A DNA stretch of 64,000 nt, taken from contig BDDC01000031.1 in the NCBI GenBank assembly GCA_001662425.1, positions 99,114 through 163,113 on the forward strand, written 5' to 3'. Under the pieces are notes generated by a model, which was given only the letters and a program-made list of their open reading frames with translations, was not told where the DNA came from and did not search any database. A program made the position numbers and the translations under genes. This DNA is from Chlamydomonas sphaeroides. Lineage: Eukaryota > Chlorophyta > Chlorophyceae > Chlamydomonadales > Chlamydomonadaceae. Below, piece by piece: positions 24,981 through 33,012 of this stretch (position 1 is its first letter; every line of letters begins with the position of its first letter).

Positions 24981-26631
24981 ATGCCCAGGAAGGCTAAGAA
25001 AGCCGAGGATTCTCCGGAAGCCGATGATGCTCCGTCAGCCGAGGATACTCTGGCGGACCGCCTAAAAATGTTGAACGAACGGCGCGATGCCATTGCAAAA
25101 TCCATGCAAGCCATCAAGTTAGTGTCATTCGACACTGCGATTAAGGACATATGCAAGGAGTACGGGGATGAAGATGCAGGAGCAGCTGGACCCTCGCTGC
25201 CGTCCACCCGTATGTCCGCCAAGACGAAGTCCGCCGCAGCGGCGTCCGGTGGTGCGGGAGGCTTGATGCCGAGCGCCCGCATGTCCGCCGCAGCGGCGTC
25301 CGGTGGTGCGAGAAGCCTGATACCGAGCGTCCGCGCCGCAGCGTTCCGCGCCGCAGCGGCGTCCGGTGGTGCGGGAGGCTTGACGCCGAGCGCCCGCGCG
25401 CCCGCCGCAGCGGCGACCGGTGGTGCGGGAGGCTCGACGCCGATCGCCCGCGCCGCAGCGGCGGTCGGTGGTGCTGAAGGCACGACAGATGCGGAGGCGG
25501 AGGCGGCCGGCGCTCTGCTTCATCTCGACGGTGACGACGACATGGCCTCTTTCAAAGCTGCTTACAACTGCTTTGATGGGGAGATCTACCACAACCCGCA
25601 CATCCCATCGGCGGTGTGCATCGCTCCTGCCGAGAGAGCTGTTGCTGTCGCGCAAGACGACAGTGACGACGACTTGTGCATCATCAACGACGCTCCTCAC
25701 GTGAGTAAAGTTTATGATCTTTGATGATCTTTCATGGGTTTTCATGGGTCTTTCATGACTCGTGCTCGTTTGTCACCCTCTCCTCCTTCAGGCTGTCGAG
25801 GAGGACGACGACCCCTACTTCCAGATGATCAAGAACATTGCCGAGAACTTGGAACGCGGTGTCCTCAAATGTCTCGCCGAGTCCAGCCAGGTGGCCACAA
25901 TGCCGGTGGCGTTCCAAACGAACTTTGAGAAGGACTGCATCTACTTAGCATCAAGCATCTATGACGGCTACAAGAAGTATCTGGCGAACCAGCTGATCCT
26001 GGCAGTCAACGGTGTTATCGACAACAGCCAGTTGTATCACGACCTCGTCAACGACCTGACGGCATTCGGCAACAGCATCGGACGCTTTGTTCACGAGCCT
26101 GGACCATCGAAGCGTGATGAAGAAGAAGAGGACGAGGAGCCGCAGAAGAAGAAGAACAAGAGACGAAGGGCATCCGAGGATGCGGGTGACAAGGCGGGGC
26201 CATCATCAAGCCGCGGGGAGGAGAAGAAGATGAAACAGACGCCCAGAAAGGAGGAGGAGCTGATCACGATATCCAAGACGTCGGCGAAGAGGCGTGTCAA
26301 GGCGGCAGGGGACTCCAAGGGGACTGCCATCCCCCCTGTCTCCACACAAAAGTCTGACGGTAGTAAGGATACCAGGATAATCGCCAGTGCAATGTCCATC
26401 ATCAAAGTCACGCTCATGGACATGAACACTGACACGGGAGCAAAAGTATCAACGGTGATGGATTACATTAAGAGGCACCGGTTGAAAGAGAGCACCTTCA
26501 TCTGGATGCGAGTTTGCGAAGAGATGAACGCGTGGTTTGACGATGAGGAGGAGTCTTGGAGAAACCCTGACTTGCAGATGCAGGTCAACGAGGCGTGGAG
26601 CACCGTGATGTCATCCGTAGTAAAGCTATAG
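24981..26631 (+). CDS. Split gene: Ala/Gly-repeat and lysine-rich protein (exons 24981-25700, 25792-26631)
   Basis: Exon 1 encodes 240 residues: a basic start (MPRKAKKAEDSPEADD), a helix, then Ala/Gly repeats of the type AAASGGAGGLxPSAR (about residues 75-165), and an acidic end (DDSDDDLCIINDAPH). GTGAGT follows at 25701. Exon 2 resumes at 25792 with AVEEDDDPYFQMIKNIAENLE and continues through a Lys/Glu-rich nuclear-signal-like region (PQKKKNKRRRASED) to a folded helical C-terminus (STFIWMRVCEEMNAWFDDEEE). The acidic and helical characters continue across the join and the phase is 0. Total 519 aa. Function unknown; the basic clusters suggest a nuclear or DNA-bound role. The convergent primase gene ends 2 bases away. 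Confidence 0.72.
25701..25791 (+). other. Predicted spliceosomal intron, 91 nt, phase 0
   Basis: Donor GTGAGTAAAG, acceptor CTCTCCTCCTTCAG with a clear pyrimidine tract. A possible branch site (CATGACT) lies about 35 bases before the acceptor. Read unspliced, exon 1 ends at a TGA (25722-25724) inside the intron. Confidence 0.75.
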
Positions 26632-26633
26632 AA

Positions 26634-27881
26634 TCAACGGCGGTGCTTGAGGAACATGGCGGTCAGCCGATCCAACGAATGCGATGTGTCCGATGGAAGT
26701 ATGACGTGTGTCGATGGTCGAGGATCATTGGGGAAGCATGCGGCGCTTAATGCGTTTCCAGGGCCTGCAAGTTCCTTGCGGTACTTGTCGCAACCGGTGT
26801 GCGCGCAGCGGCAGTAACATGCTTGCCACACGCCCGCCTTCTTAACAATAAGATACACCTTGTTGCTGTTGTGGTGTCGTTGGACGTTATGACAGTACTT
26901 GGAATCCAACTTGACGAGTACGACGCCCTCGATCTTTGCGGATACTTGGTAACGACAGCCGATATAGGGTGTGTCAGCGAGGACGTGTTCAATTGCGACG
27001 TCGATGTCGAGGTTTGACTTTGATTTTGACGTGTTGATGCTTGACTTGAGTGATGTCTGAGTCTGAGCCTGAGCCTGAGTCTGAGTCTGAGTCTGAGTCT
27101 GAGTCTGAGTCTGAGTCTGAGTCTGAGTCTGAGTCTGAGTCTCAAGAGGTGGGATGATGGAGCAACAACGCACCCAGTGTGCGACGCGGTTGTAAGCATC
27201 ATTGGAATCAATTTCTCTGGTCTCGACGACTTCTCCATCGGAAGAAAACGAATAGACTGTCCACGGGATGTATGCGGATGCCTGTCCGGGCCCAGTGCCT
27301 TTGCTTGAATATACCATGCGGAGGCCCGAATTCTTGTACACAGAGCAGTCCAGTACAGACCTCCAGTCGAATGCAAAGTCATTAGACGTGATGGCCAGGT
27401 TTCCCAGTGTCACTTGGACATGACGCATGGCCTGCTCGGCGGTGACCAATGCGGTGTCATCCCAAATAATATGAAGTCCATCCTTGTTCTTCGTCTCCTT
27501 GTTCAATGGATTGATCTGGGTGCGACGGCAGACGACAACCGTGCCGACACGTAGAGGCATGGGTACATTCTCCACAATTGCCCGAGCAATCGTTGCCAGT
27601 GCTTCAGTTTCAGAAGTCATGGACAGGTCGACGTCCATGAACATACGGAATGTCGTAAAGGGCTTGACGGCGGCCAAGCGTTCTACAACGCACGGGTACA
27701 CCTCGCGCATGATGCTGGAACTGTATGCATCATAGAACTCATCGATCCTCTCGTACGGAACGCATGCCTTGCCACCATCCAAGAAAACATGAGTGATAGT
27801 GGCGCTGGCTGCACCAGCACACAGCCAGAGACCCTCTTTGACAAGCCACTGCTTCAGCGCCTGACTTGAAACGAGAACCAT
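26634..27881 (-). CDS. Archaeo-eukaryotic-type primase (NCLDV/herpes UL52-like) with QT repeat
   Basis: The ATG at 27881 (MVLVSSQALKQW) is preferred over one at 27947 because the earlier start would overlap the divergent gene's promoter. Length is 415 aa. Catalytic-type motifs: FRMFMDVDLS (DxD), KDGLHIIW (the His-containing motif), and DCSVYKNSGLRMVYSSKG, as in the viral AEP primases. A QT/QA dipeptide repeat of about 28 residues separates this from the C-terminal region, where VYLIVKKAGVWQACYCRCAH...C resembles the zinc-binding motif that follows the catalytic core. Predicted to synthesise RNA primers at the viral fork; no helicase domain is attached. Confidence 0.8.
   Translation of the reverse strand: MVLVSSQALKQWLVKEGLWLCAGAASATITHVFLDGGKACVPYERIDEFYDAYSSSIMREVYPCVVERLAAVKPFTTFRMFMDVDLSMTSETEALATIARAIVENVPMPLRVGTVVVCRRTQINPLNKETKNKDGLHIIWDDTALVTAEQAMRHVQVTLGNLAITSNDFAFDWRSVLDCSVYKNSGLRMVYSSKGTGPGQASAYIPWTVYSFSSDGEVVETREIDSNDAYNRVAHWVRCCSIIPPLETQTQTQTQTQTQTQTQTQTQTQAQAQTQTSLKSSINTSKSKSNLDIDVAIEHVLADTPYIGCRYQVSAKIEGVVLVKLDSKYCHNVQRHHNSNKVYLIVKKAGVWQACYCRCAHTGCDKYRKELAGPGNALSAACFPNDPRPSTHVILPSDTSHSLDRLTAMFLKHRR
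27057..27141 (-). repeat. Hexanucleotide repeat coding Gln-Thr/Gln-Ala
   Basis: About 14 tandem copies of GAGTCT/GAGCCT (plus-strand reading) encode alternating Q and T or A inside the primase gene, between the catalytic core and the zinc-binding region. A related motif occurs in the RPB6 gene at about 37910-38000. Confidence 0.9.
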
Positions 27882-27918
27882 TTGCTGATGCAAGTCTAAC
27901 TCATGAGTCAGATGAGTC

Positions 27919-27928
27919 TTATATATTT
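27919..27928. promoter_or_regulatory. TATA-like box between divergent primase and membrane-protein genes
   Basis: TTATATATTT lies in the 81-base spacer between the preferred starts at 27881 (minus) and 27963 (plus). It is nearly palindromic and could serve either direction. Confidence 0.4.
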
Positions 27929-27962
27929 CCTTCTTCTTGTGAGACAAATAATAAAAGAGCGC

Positions 27963-28343
27963 ATGCCTGACGAATACATTTCACTCTTGGGGTGGGTACT
28001 GTTATTGCTTCTCTTGATTGTATCATGCGTGCTCGCAGCCGTATACGGAGGCAAGAAGGACCAGGTGGCGGATGCACACGACGCGGCGCTGCGCAATGCC
28101 GGTACAGCTCCGGTTCTCCGAATGACTCAAAGCGAGTACCTGCAAGCTGGTATGCCATACTTGGGAAGCACATACTACACAGGAAAGCCTGAGTGGAGGA
28201 CCCTTAACGACACGCTACCGGACCTGCATCGTGCTGGCGTGGAAGTCACGCTCAACGAGAACGCATCACTCATGGCCAACTTACAATCCCCATATGCAGA
28301 CATGGAATACAACCGGAATGTGTATGCGTATCGTGAGGAATAG
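27963..28343 (+). CDS. Single-span membrane protein, 126 aa
   Basis: The ATG at 27963 (MPDEYISLLGW) is preferred to one at 27903 because it directly precedes the hydrophobic segment and leaves room for the TATA-like box. Residues 7-29 (LLGWVLLLLLLIVSCVLAAVYGG) form one membrane span. The remaining 95 residues are soluble, with LQAGMPYLGSTYYTGKPEW and a C-terminal YADMEYNRNVYAYREE rich in tyrosine. Type II or type III anchoring is likely. Family unknown; candidate virion membrane protein. Confidence 0.75.
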   Translation: MPDEYISLLGWVLLLLLLIVSCVLAAVYGGKKDQVADAHDAALRNAGTAPVLRMTQSEYLQAGMPYLGSTYYTGKPEWRTLNDTLPDLHRAGVEVTLNENASLMANLQSPYADMEYNRNVYAYREE

Positions 28344-28377
28344 TAGGACACAGACTTTTTTTCGGATTGGAGTGTAG

Positions 28378-28384
28378 TATATAT
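28378..28384 (+). promoter_or_regulatory. TATA-like box
   Basis: TATATAT lies 20 bases upstream of the ATG at 28405, with AT-poor flanks. Confidence 0.45.
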
Positions 28385-28404
28385 CCTAGTATTCACGTTT
28401 CATC

Positions 28405-29310
28405 ATGTCAGAACGCAAAGGACGCAATCCCAAAGACGACATTATTGACAACCAGCAAACACTCATTCAAGGGCTCATGGAGTCGGGCCGTGGAGGGACG
28501 ACAGCGATCTTTCATATGCAATACAAATCTGTGACACCCGGCCTCATTCCTGTTGCACAAGCACAAGCTCCGGCACCGAGGACACCGGTACCGAGGTCAA
28601 CACCAAGCACAGCACCTGGCTTCATCTCTCAAGCTCCGGCACCACGGGCTCCGGCACCGAGGACACCGGCACCTGGCTTCATCTCTCAAGCTCCGGCACC
28701 ACGGGCACCAGCACCGAGGACACCGGCACCTGGCTTCATCTCTCAAGCTCCGGCACCACGGGCACCAGCACCGAGGGCAGCACCTGGCTTCATCCCTCAA
28801 GCTCCGGCACCGAGGTCAACACCAAGGGCAGCACCTGGCTTCATCCCTCAAGCACCGGCACCGAGAGCAGCACCTGGCTTCATCCCTCAAGCTCCGGCAC
28901 CGAGGTCAGTACCAAGCACAGCACCTGGCTTCATCTCTCAAGCTCCGTCACCACGGGCACCAGCACCGAGGACACCGGCACCTGGCTTCATCCCTCAAGC
29001 TCCGGCACCGAGGTCAGTACCAAGCACCGCACCTGGCTTCATCTCTCAAGCTCCGTCACCATGGGCACCAGCACCGAGGACACCGGCACCTGGCTTCATC
29101 CCTCAAGCTCCGGCACCGAGGTCAGTACCAAGCACAGCACCTGGCTTCATCTCTCAAGCCCCGGCACCGAGGTCAGTACCAAGCACAGCACCTGGCTTCA
29201 TCTCTCAAGCCCCGGCACCGAGGTCAGTACCAAGCACAGCACCGAGCTTCATCTCTCAAGCCCCGGCACCGAGGTCAGTACCAAGCACAGCGCCGAGCTT
29301 CATCAGGTAA
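28405..29310 (+). CDS. Pro/Ala-rich repeat protein (SQAPAPR repeats)
   Basis: 301 aa. The first 45 residues are non-repetitive (MSERKGRNPKDDIIDNQQ...) and the rest is built from units such as SQAPAPRAPAPRTPAPGFI and APAPRSVPSTAPGFI, about 13 units in two alternating types. The composition (Pro, Ala, Arg, Ser, Thr) predicts an extended, disordered basic chain. The DNA repeats run about 28560-29300 and also keep another frame open; the frame given is the one with the non-repetitive start and an upstream TATA-like box. Function unknown, perhaps a virion fibre or linker protein. Confidence 0.65.
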   Translation: MSERKGRNPKDDIIDNQQTLIQGLMESGRGGTTAIFHMQYKSVTPGLIPVAQAQAPAPRTPVPRSTPSTAPGFISQAPAPRAPAPRTPAPGFISQAPAPRAPAPRTPAPGFISQAPAPRAPAPRAAPGFIPQAPAPRSTPRAAPGFIPQAPAPRAAPGFIPQAPAPRSVPSTAPGFISQAPSPRAPAPRTPAPGFIPQAPAPRSVPSTAPGFISQAPSPWAPAPRTPAPGFIPQAPAPRSVPSTAPGFISQAPAPRSVPSTAPGFISQAPAPRSVPSTAPSFISQAPAPRSVPSTAPSFIR

Positions 29311-29610
29311 AATCAATGAAATGATACACTCGTAAATGAAAACAGTGTGTAAGACGCATGTATCAAGTCTCCTTTCGCCAAGCGGAGGTACAAGGAGAAG
29401 CCGCCGATTGCGCTTGTGCACAAGGTGCGACACAGCGGGCAAGAGGCGGGATTGAGACGTACAGGCAGCGCGGAACATGTGCAGAGGGTTCTGGCAGGAG
29501 GGGGTGTAGAAGTAGCCAAGCGTGTTCCGTGGTTGCGCCCAATTGAGAGTCCAAATCGAGCTAGACCGGGTGTATGATATAGAGCATGCACGTATAAGCC
29601 AACACAATAA
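29311..29610 (+). other. Spacer containing a transposon-end remnant
   Basis: 300 bases between the repeat protein and the capping-like gene. It holds a 52-base match to the start of the transposon at 63403. Beyond that are several short open frames on both strands, none convincing; one reading from 29341 on (VHKVRHSGQEAG-like) looks weakly coding but lacks homology I can see. A TATAAG stretch at about 29593-29598 may serve the next gene. Confidence 0.4.
29332..29383 (+). repeat. 52-bp copy of a transposon 5' end
   Basis: Matches 63403-63454 with four differences over 52 bases, beginning GTAAATGAAAACAGTGTG. Similarity stops abruptly at both ends. In the other copy this segment precedes and overlaps the start of a transposase gene, so this is probably a solo end or the left edge of a decayed or non-autonomous element. 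Confidence 0.8.
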
Positions 29611-30660
29611 ATGCACGTCGGTCAAATATCCTTTTGCGATGGCGTTGCGTACAACATCAAATCCGATGCTGAGAAACAGCGCATCTGCGATGAACTGAAA
29701 GTTCACGGCATCTCTGTCTTGTCAAAGCGTTATGACAGGCTGGATGCATCGCCAGTGCAGGCCATGCAGGTGCTTCGAAGCAACCCGCATCTCACCACCG
29801 TCAAGACGCATGGCAACCCCTATTTTCTGTATTTAACTCGGGTCAATGGCACTGCAGCGACTATCTTTATCGATCGCAAGATACAACAAGGATACTTCCA
29901 GCCACGGATGATATTGTCCAAACTGTGGTTTGATAGTAGTCTTTTTTCAGGTACTATTTTCGAAGGGGAAATGGTACGACTTGCACCCAACCGTGACAAC
30001 CAAGCCACCCAGTGGAAGTTCTACTTGAGCGACATTTTAGTGCACAAATGTAAGTATCTAGGGAATGTCCACCTGGTGAAACGGACTGCGTTGCTGCGCA
30101 GTATCTTACAGGAAGAGTACACCGATGACGCTTTTGGGTTGTGTCAACTGGACGTCAAAGACTACCTCACGTACGATGTAATCAACAACAAGGACTTGTT
30201 TGCAGACTACCTATCAAAACTACCGTATCCAGTCCGTGGTATCATTTTCAAACCCATGTTTCTGAAGCACCGTGACATCCTTGTGGATGACCACTCGGTA
30301 CCGACGAACAAACCGGTAAGTAGAGATCTTCCAAGAAAGCACAACAACAACGGTCCAATTTCTACAGTTCCTACAGTTCCTACAGTTCCTACTTATTCTC
30401 CAAGTAATGCTCCTGATCCTCATGCGAGCAAGCCACAGCAGCAAGAGGAAGTATTTGCGGTTCGCAAGACGCCCTTACCTGATGTGTACGAGTTATTGAC
30501 ACACCACAAAGCCGACCAAAGATGTGGCATCACTTACATCGGCACGATCGCATTGAGTCGTACGATGCGACGACTCTTTGAAAATGTGGGCATTACGGAT
30601 ACCATCCCGATCAAGTGTCAATACGTCCACCGCTTCAACAAGTGGTTGCCCTTGTTGTAA
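29611..30660 (+). CDS. mRNA-capping-enzyme-like nucleotidyltransferase, atypical motif I
   Basis: 349 aa. Motif order fits the covalent nucleotidyltransferase (capping enzyme/ligase) fold: motif I at K65 (VKTHGNPYFLYLT), motif III at 116-121 (TIFEGEMV), motif IV at about 207-213 (VRGIIFKP). Capping guanylyltransferases normally have KxDG in motif I and DGxIF in motif IV; here they are KTHG and RGIIF. The nucleophilic lysine is present but two acidic residues are not. Residues 230-285 are a low-complexity linker (TVPTVPTVPT) and a C-terminal 65-residue segment follows. It may cap viral mRNA, be an inactive subunit, or be an RNA-ligase relative. The start is the only upstream ATG, close to a TATAAG stretch. 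Confidence 0.7.
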   Translation: MHVGQISFCDGVAYNIKSDAEKQRICDELKVHGISVLSKRYDRLDASPVQAMQVLRSNPHLTTVKTHGNPYFLYLTRVNGTAATIFIDRKIQQGYFQPRMILSKLWFDSSLFSGTIFEGEMVRLAPNRDNQATQWKFYLSDILVHKCKYLGNVHLVKRTALLRSILQEEYTDDAFGLCQLDVKDYLTYDVINNKDLFADYLSKLPYPVRGIIFKPMFLKHRDILVDDHSVPTNKPVSRDLPRKHNNNGPISTVPTVPTVPTYSPSNAPDPHASKPQQQEEVFAVRKTPLPDVYELLTHHKADQRCGITYIGTIALSRTMRRLFENVGITDTIPIKCQYVHRFNKWLPLL

Positions 30661-30675
30661 GAGTTTGTAAAAGTA

Positions 30676-31218
30676 CTACACTGACAACAAGAGACGTTCA
30701 AGTTCAACATCTCTTTGCAGAAGCACCTCGGCGGCTGCATCCGGCGTGTCGACGGAGGTCTCCAGGTACACTTTGAAATAATGCTCATTGTTCTTCTCAT
30801 CATCGACATTGTGACAAGCATCGATCACACACGAAAGACCTCGAGAGATCTTGAAGGTCACGCGCAGAATGTCGGTCACTGCCCGCAGTGATTCTCGGGA
30901 GCACGAGAAGACGTGGAAGGGCAGTCGCGATCTGCGTTTGACGATGTGCATGAGCCGTTGTCCGGCGAGGGCGTGCGAGACATACTTCATGGAGCTCACG
31001 GCGTGCACACCTCCACCAGCGTCACTCTCGTAGACGTTTAGGTCTGACGCATACACGCGGAGCTTGACAGGTGGGCCTCTTTTCCACCGGGACGCATCTG
31101 CATGCGCCAAGACAGAGCGCACACACGGAAGAGGACACCGTGCATCAAAGAAGGAGTCGCCGTCTGCGACATTGTTGATCAAGATACTCTGTACAATGTC
31201 CGCGTCCCCGGAAGACAT
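30676..31218 (-). CDS. Hypothetical protein, 180 aa
   Basis: Unrecognised soluble protein of mixed helix and strand. It has dispersed cysteines (CPLPCVRSV, FSCSRES, CVIDACHN) and a C-terminal helix with acidic character (VLLQRDVELERLL). No membrane segment. It is convergent with the capping-like gene, whose stop is 15 bases away. The start ATG at 31218 (MSSGDAD) is the first in frame. Confidence 0.7.
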   Translation of the reverse strand: MSSGDADIVQSILINNVADGDSFFDARCPLPCVRSVLAHADASRWKRGPPVKLRVYASDLNVYESDAGGGVHAVSSMKYVSHALAGQRLMHIVKRRSRLPFHVFSCSRESLRAVTDILRVTFKISRGLSCVIDACHNVDDEKNNEHYFKVYLETSVDTPDAAAEVLLQRDVELERLLLSV

Positions 31219-31263
31219 TCCAAGCTCAATAAGCTGAATAGATGCAAGGTTAGCTTTACGTTC

Positions 31264-32139
31264 TTATTGTACAGATGACTTCATAAAATCCCACACCACG
31301 CCAAACAGGAACGCCAACACCTGGCTGACAGGGCCGGCGCGATGTGCCGTCATTCCGTGGATGTCTCCTCGGCGCGGGAAGAGCACCGCGAGCCGCAGCA
31401 TAGTCCTGTCCGGTTGACTGATAGATAATTCTACAATGAGGGCGTCGCGGTGCGCCATGTAGTCGCGCAAGGACTCGTGCGATGGCTTGCGATGAGAACT
31501 CGTGCGATGGCTTGCGGACCCGGCGTACCGATGAGGTCCAAAGAGCGGCCCGAGCGACACGGAGAAATCAATGTCCCAGGACGTCTTGAGATTTAGTCGG
31601 CTTTCAGGCGAGACCTCTAATGCGACGAAGACGTCGTTCTTGCCGCGTGTGTACCCCGCGTCGATCATCAAAGGGAGTACGCTCACCTGTTGCAATCGAA
31701 TGATCGCAGGGCGCCAGGGAAGGTGCTGCTTCTTGCGACCCCGCGTCTCTTGCCACCACGCGAGTGCGTGCTGCTGAATATGATCGTTGAGGCGTTCGAT
31801 GTTTTCAAAGAGACTCCGCATGGCCGATTCAGGGACCGCGCGGCGTTTCACAGTGGTTGTGGACATGAACGAATATCGGTCGTGCATGTGGAATTGGTCA
31901 GTGAGACACGCCGCCACGCAGTCCTGGATTCCACTGCGCACACTTCGAAGTGAGCAACAGGACGAACGCAGCGCATTGAACAACGGATCCACAGCGCCCT
32001 TACAGGCTTTGCTGGTCAACCTCAAAGCACACAGTGTTTCGATGTCCTCTTCGTCAAGTATGGTGCAGCAGCTAGTTCCTTGCTGCACCACACACATTGC
32101 AGCTATTTTGTGCAAGATGTCATCGGGTACCGCAATCAT
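31264..32139 (-). CDS. F-box-like protein, 291 aa
   Basis: The first 55 residues resemble an F-box: VPDDILHKIAAMC, then DIETLCALRLTSKACKGAVDPLF, corresponding to the LPxEILxxI...L..LxxVSKxW pattern. F-box proteins bring targets to SCF ubiquitin ligases through Skp1, and many large DNA viruses encode them. The remaining 235 residues are not recognised; they include a basic SHRTSSHRKPSHE segment and beta-like stretches (DVFVALEVSPESRL). The SNF2-RING helicase in the same window is a second possible link to ubiquitin. The start is the first ATG. Confidence 0.55.
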   Translation of the reverse strand: MIAVPDDILHKIAAMCVVQQGTSCCTILDEEDIETLCALRLTSKACKGAVDPLFNALRSSCCSLRSVRSGIQDCVAACLTDQFHMHDRYSFMSTTTVKRRAVPESAMRSLFENIERLNDHIQQHALAWWQETRGRKKQHLPWRPAIIRLQQVSVLPLMIDAGYTRGKNDVFVALEVSPESRLNLKTSWDIDFSVSLGPLFGPHRYAGSASHRTSSHRKPSHESLRDYMAHRDALIVELSISQPDRTMLRLAVLFPRRGDIHGMTAHRAGPVSQVLAFLFGVVWDFMKSSVQ

Positions 32140-32213
32140 GATGACTCGTGATTAGAATGACAAGATACTTTTTGAGGTTGCATTGGAACGAAGTGACACA
32201 CCCCACGAACTAA

Positions 32214-32810
32214 TTATTGCCTCGGAAGTTGTTGCAGCTTGAATAGAATGTACTCAATCTGTGCCGGCGTCATCTTGGCGAGGATCTCGTCAATGGGTGT
32301 GTGCCACCACTCGAGCCTTTGCGGTTTTGCCGCAACGCGCACCGGTGGGCAGTTCGCGGCTGCAGGCGGCTGCAGAGCAGGCTGCTGAGGTTGCTGAGGC
32401 TGCTGAGGCTGCTGAGGTTGCTGAGGTTGCTGAGGTTGCTGAGGCTGCTGAGGTTGCTGAGGCTGCTGCACGACGATCTGAGGCTGTACGGGCAGGGGCG
32501 TGGCCTGCAGCACCATCTGACCCTGGCTCGCTTGCACGCACACCGCCTGATCATATGCGACGCCATCGACGAGACACGATTGCGGGGTTTGTTGCTTGAA
32601 TGCGCATCGATTGAAGATGCACGTGAGGCCGTTGCCGCATTCCCCTGGCCCTCCACATGACGACCCCTTGGGACAACCGTACAACCGGCAGTCTTGTGTG
32701 CCAGCTGTCGTGAACTTCTCAGTGATGAGTTTCTTCGTGCTAGCCTCATCGATACTCCTATCATTCAGGCACGCAAGTTCACCCCATGCGTTATACATGC
32801 ACGACATCAT
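32214..32810 (-). CDS. Cys-rich, QQP-repeat protein sharing the lectin-array N-terminal tag
   Basis: The start at 32810 (MMSCMYNAWGELACL) is preferred because it matches the C-x-Y-x3-G-x-L-x-C tag that opens the five PAN/lectin paralogues; an upstream ATG at 32855 would add 15 residues. The mature region has a compact Cys cluster (CRLYGCPKGSSCGGPGECG...CIFNRC), about eight cysteines in 35 residues, like a small disulfide-bonded module. Next is a run of about nine QQP units, then a helix (DEILAKMTPAQIEYILFKLQQL). Length is 198 aa. The tag suggests the same location as the lectins, perhaps the virion. With Erv1 encoded nearby, disulfide formation is plausible. Confidence 0.68.
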   Translation of the reverse strand: MMSCMYNAWGELACLNDRSIDEASTKKLITEKFTTAGTQDCRLYGCPKGSSCGGPGECGNGLTCIFNRCAFKQQTPQSCLVDGVAYDQAVCVQASQGQMVLQATPLPVQPQIVVQQPQQPQQPQQPQQPQQPQQPQQPQQPQQPALQPPAAANCPPVRVAAKPQRLEWWHTPIDEILAKMTPAQIEYILFKLQQLPRQ

Positions 32811-32949
32811 CTTTTTGGATGCGCAAGCGCTGTGTAGAGGGGCTTTGAGAGACATTCTTTTTCTTTCTTTTCTTCCGTGTGTTATTTTATTTCAGGGTCA
32901 TTTATTTCAGGGTCATGTCACCAAAACAACAACAACACAACCTGACATA

Positions 32950-32959
32950 TAATATAAGG
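32950..32959 (+). promoter_or_regulatory. TATA-like box (TAATATAAGG)
   Basis: TAATATAAGG lies 53 bases upstream of the NET-domain gene ATG. The same core TAATATAA occurs at 52828 and 59028 before other forward genes. Confidence 0.5.
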
Positions 32960-33012
32960 TCACTGTACCGGGAAATTTATAGGTCAACCTCTACCTTGGC
33001 ATATGTCAATCG

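Noticed and set aside
28553..29335. Alternative frame through the SQAPAPR repeat gene
   Set aside because: Repetitive DNA keeps other frames open; it starts inside the repeat, and the chosen frame has a non-repetitive N-terminus and upstream TATA-like box.
30316..30367. GTAAGT...CTACAG, a possible third intron inside the capping-like gene
   Set aside because: The removed length (52 or 61 nt) would shift the frame, while the uninterrupted frame continues into convincing coding sequence to 30660.
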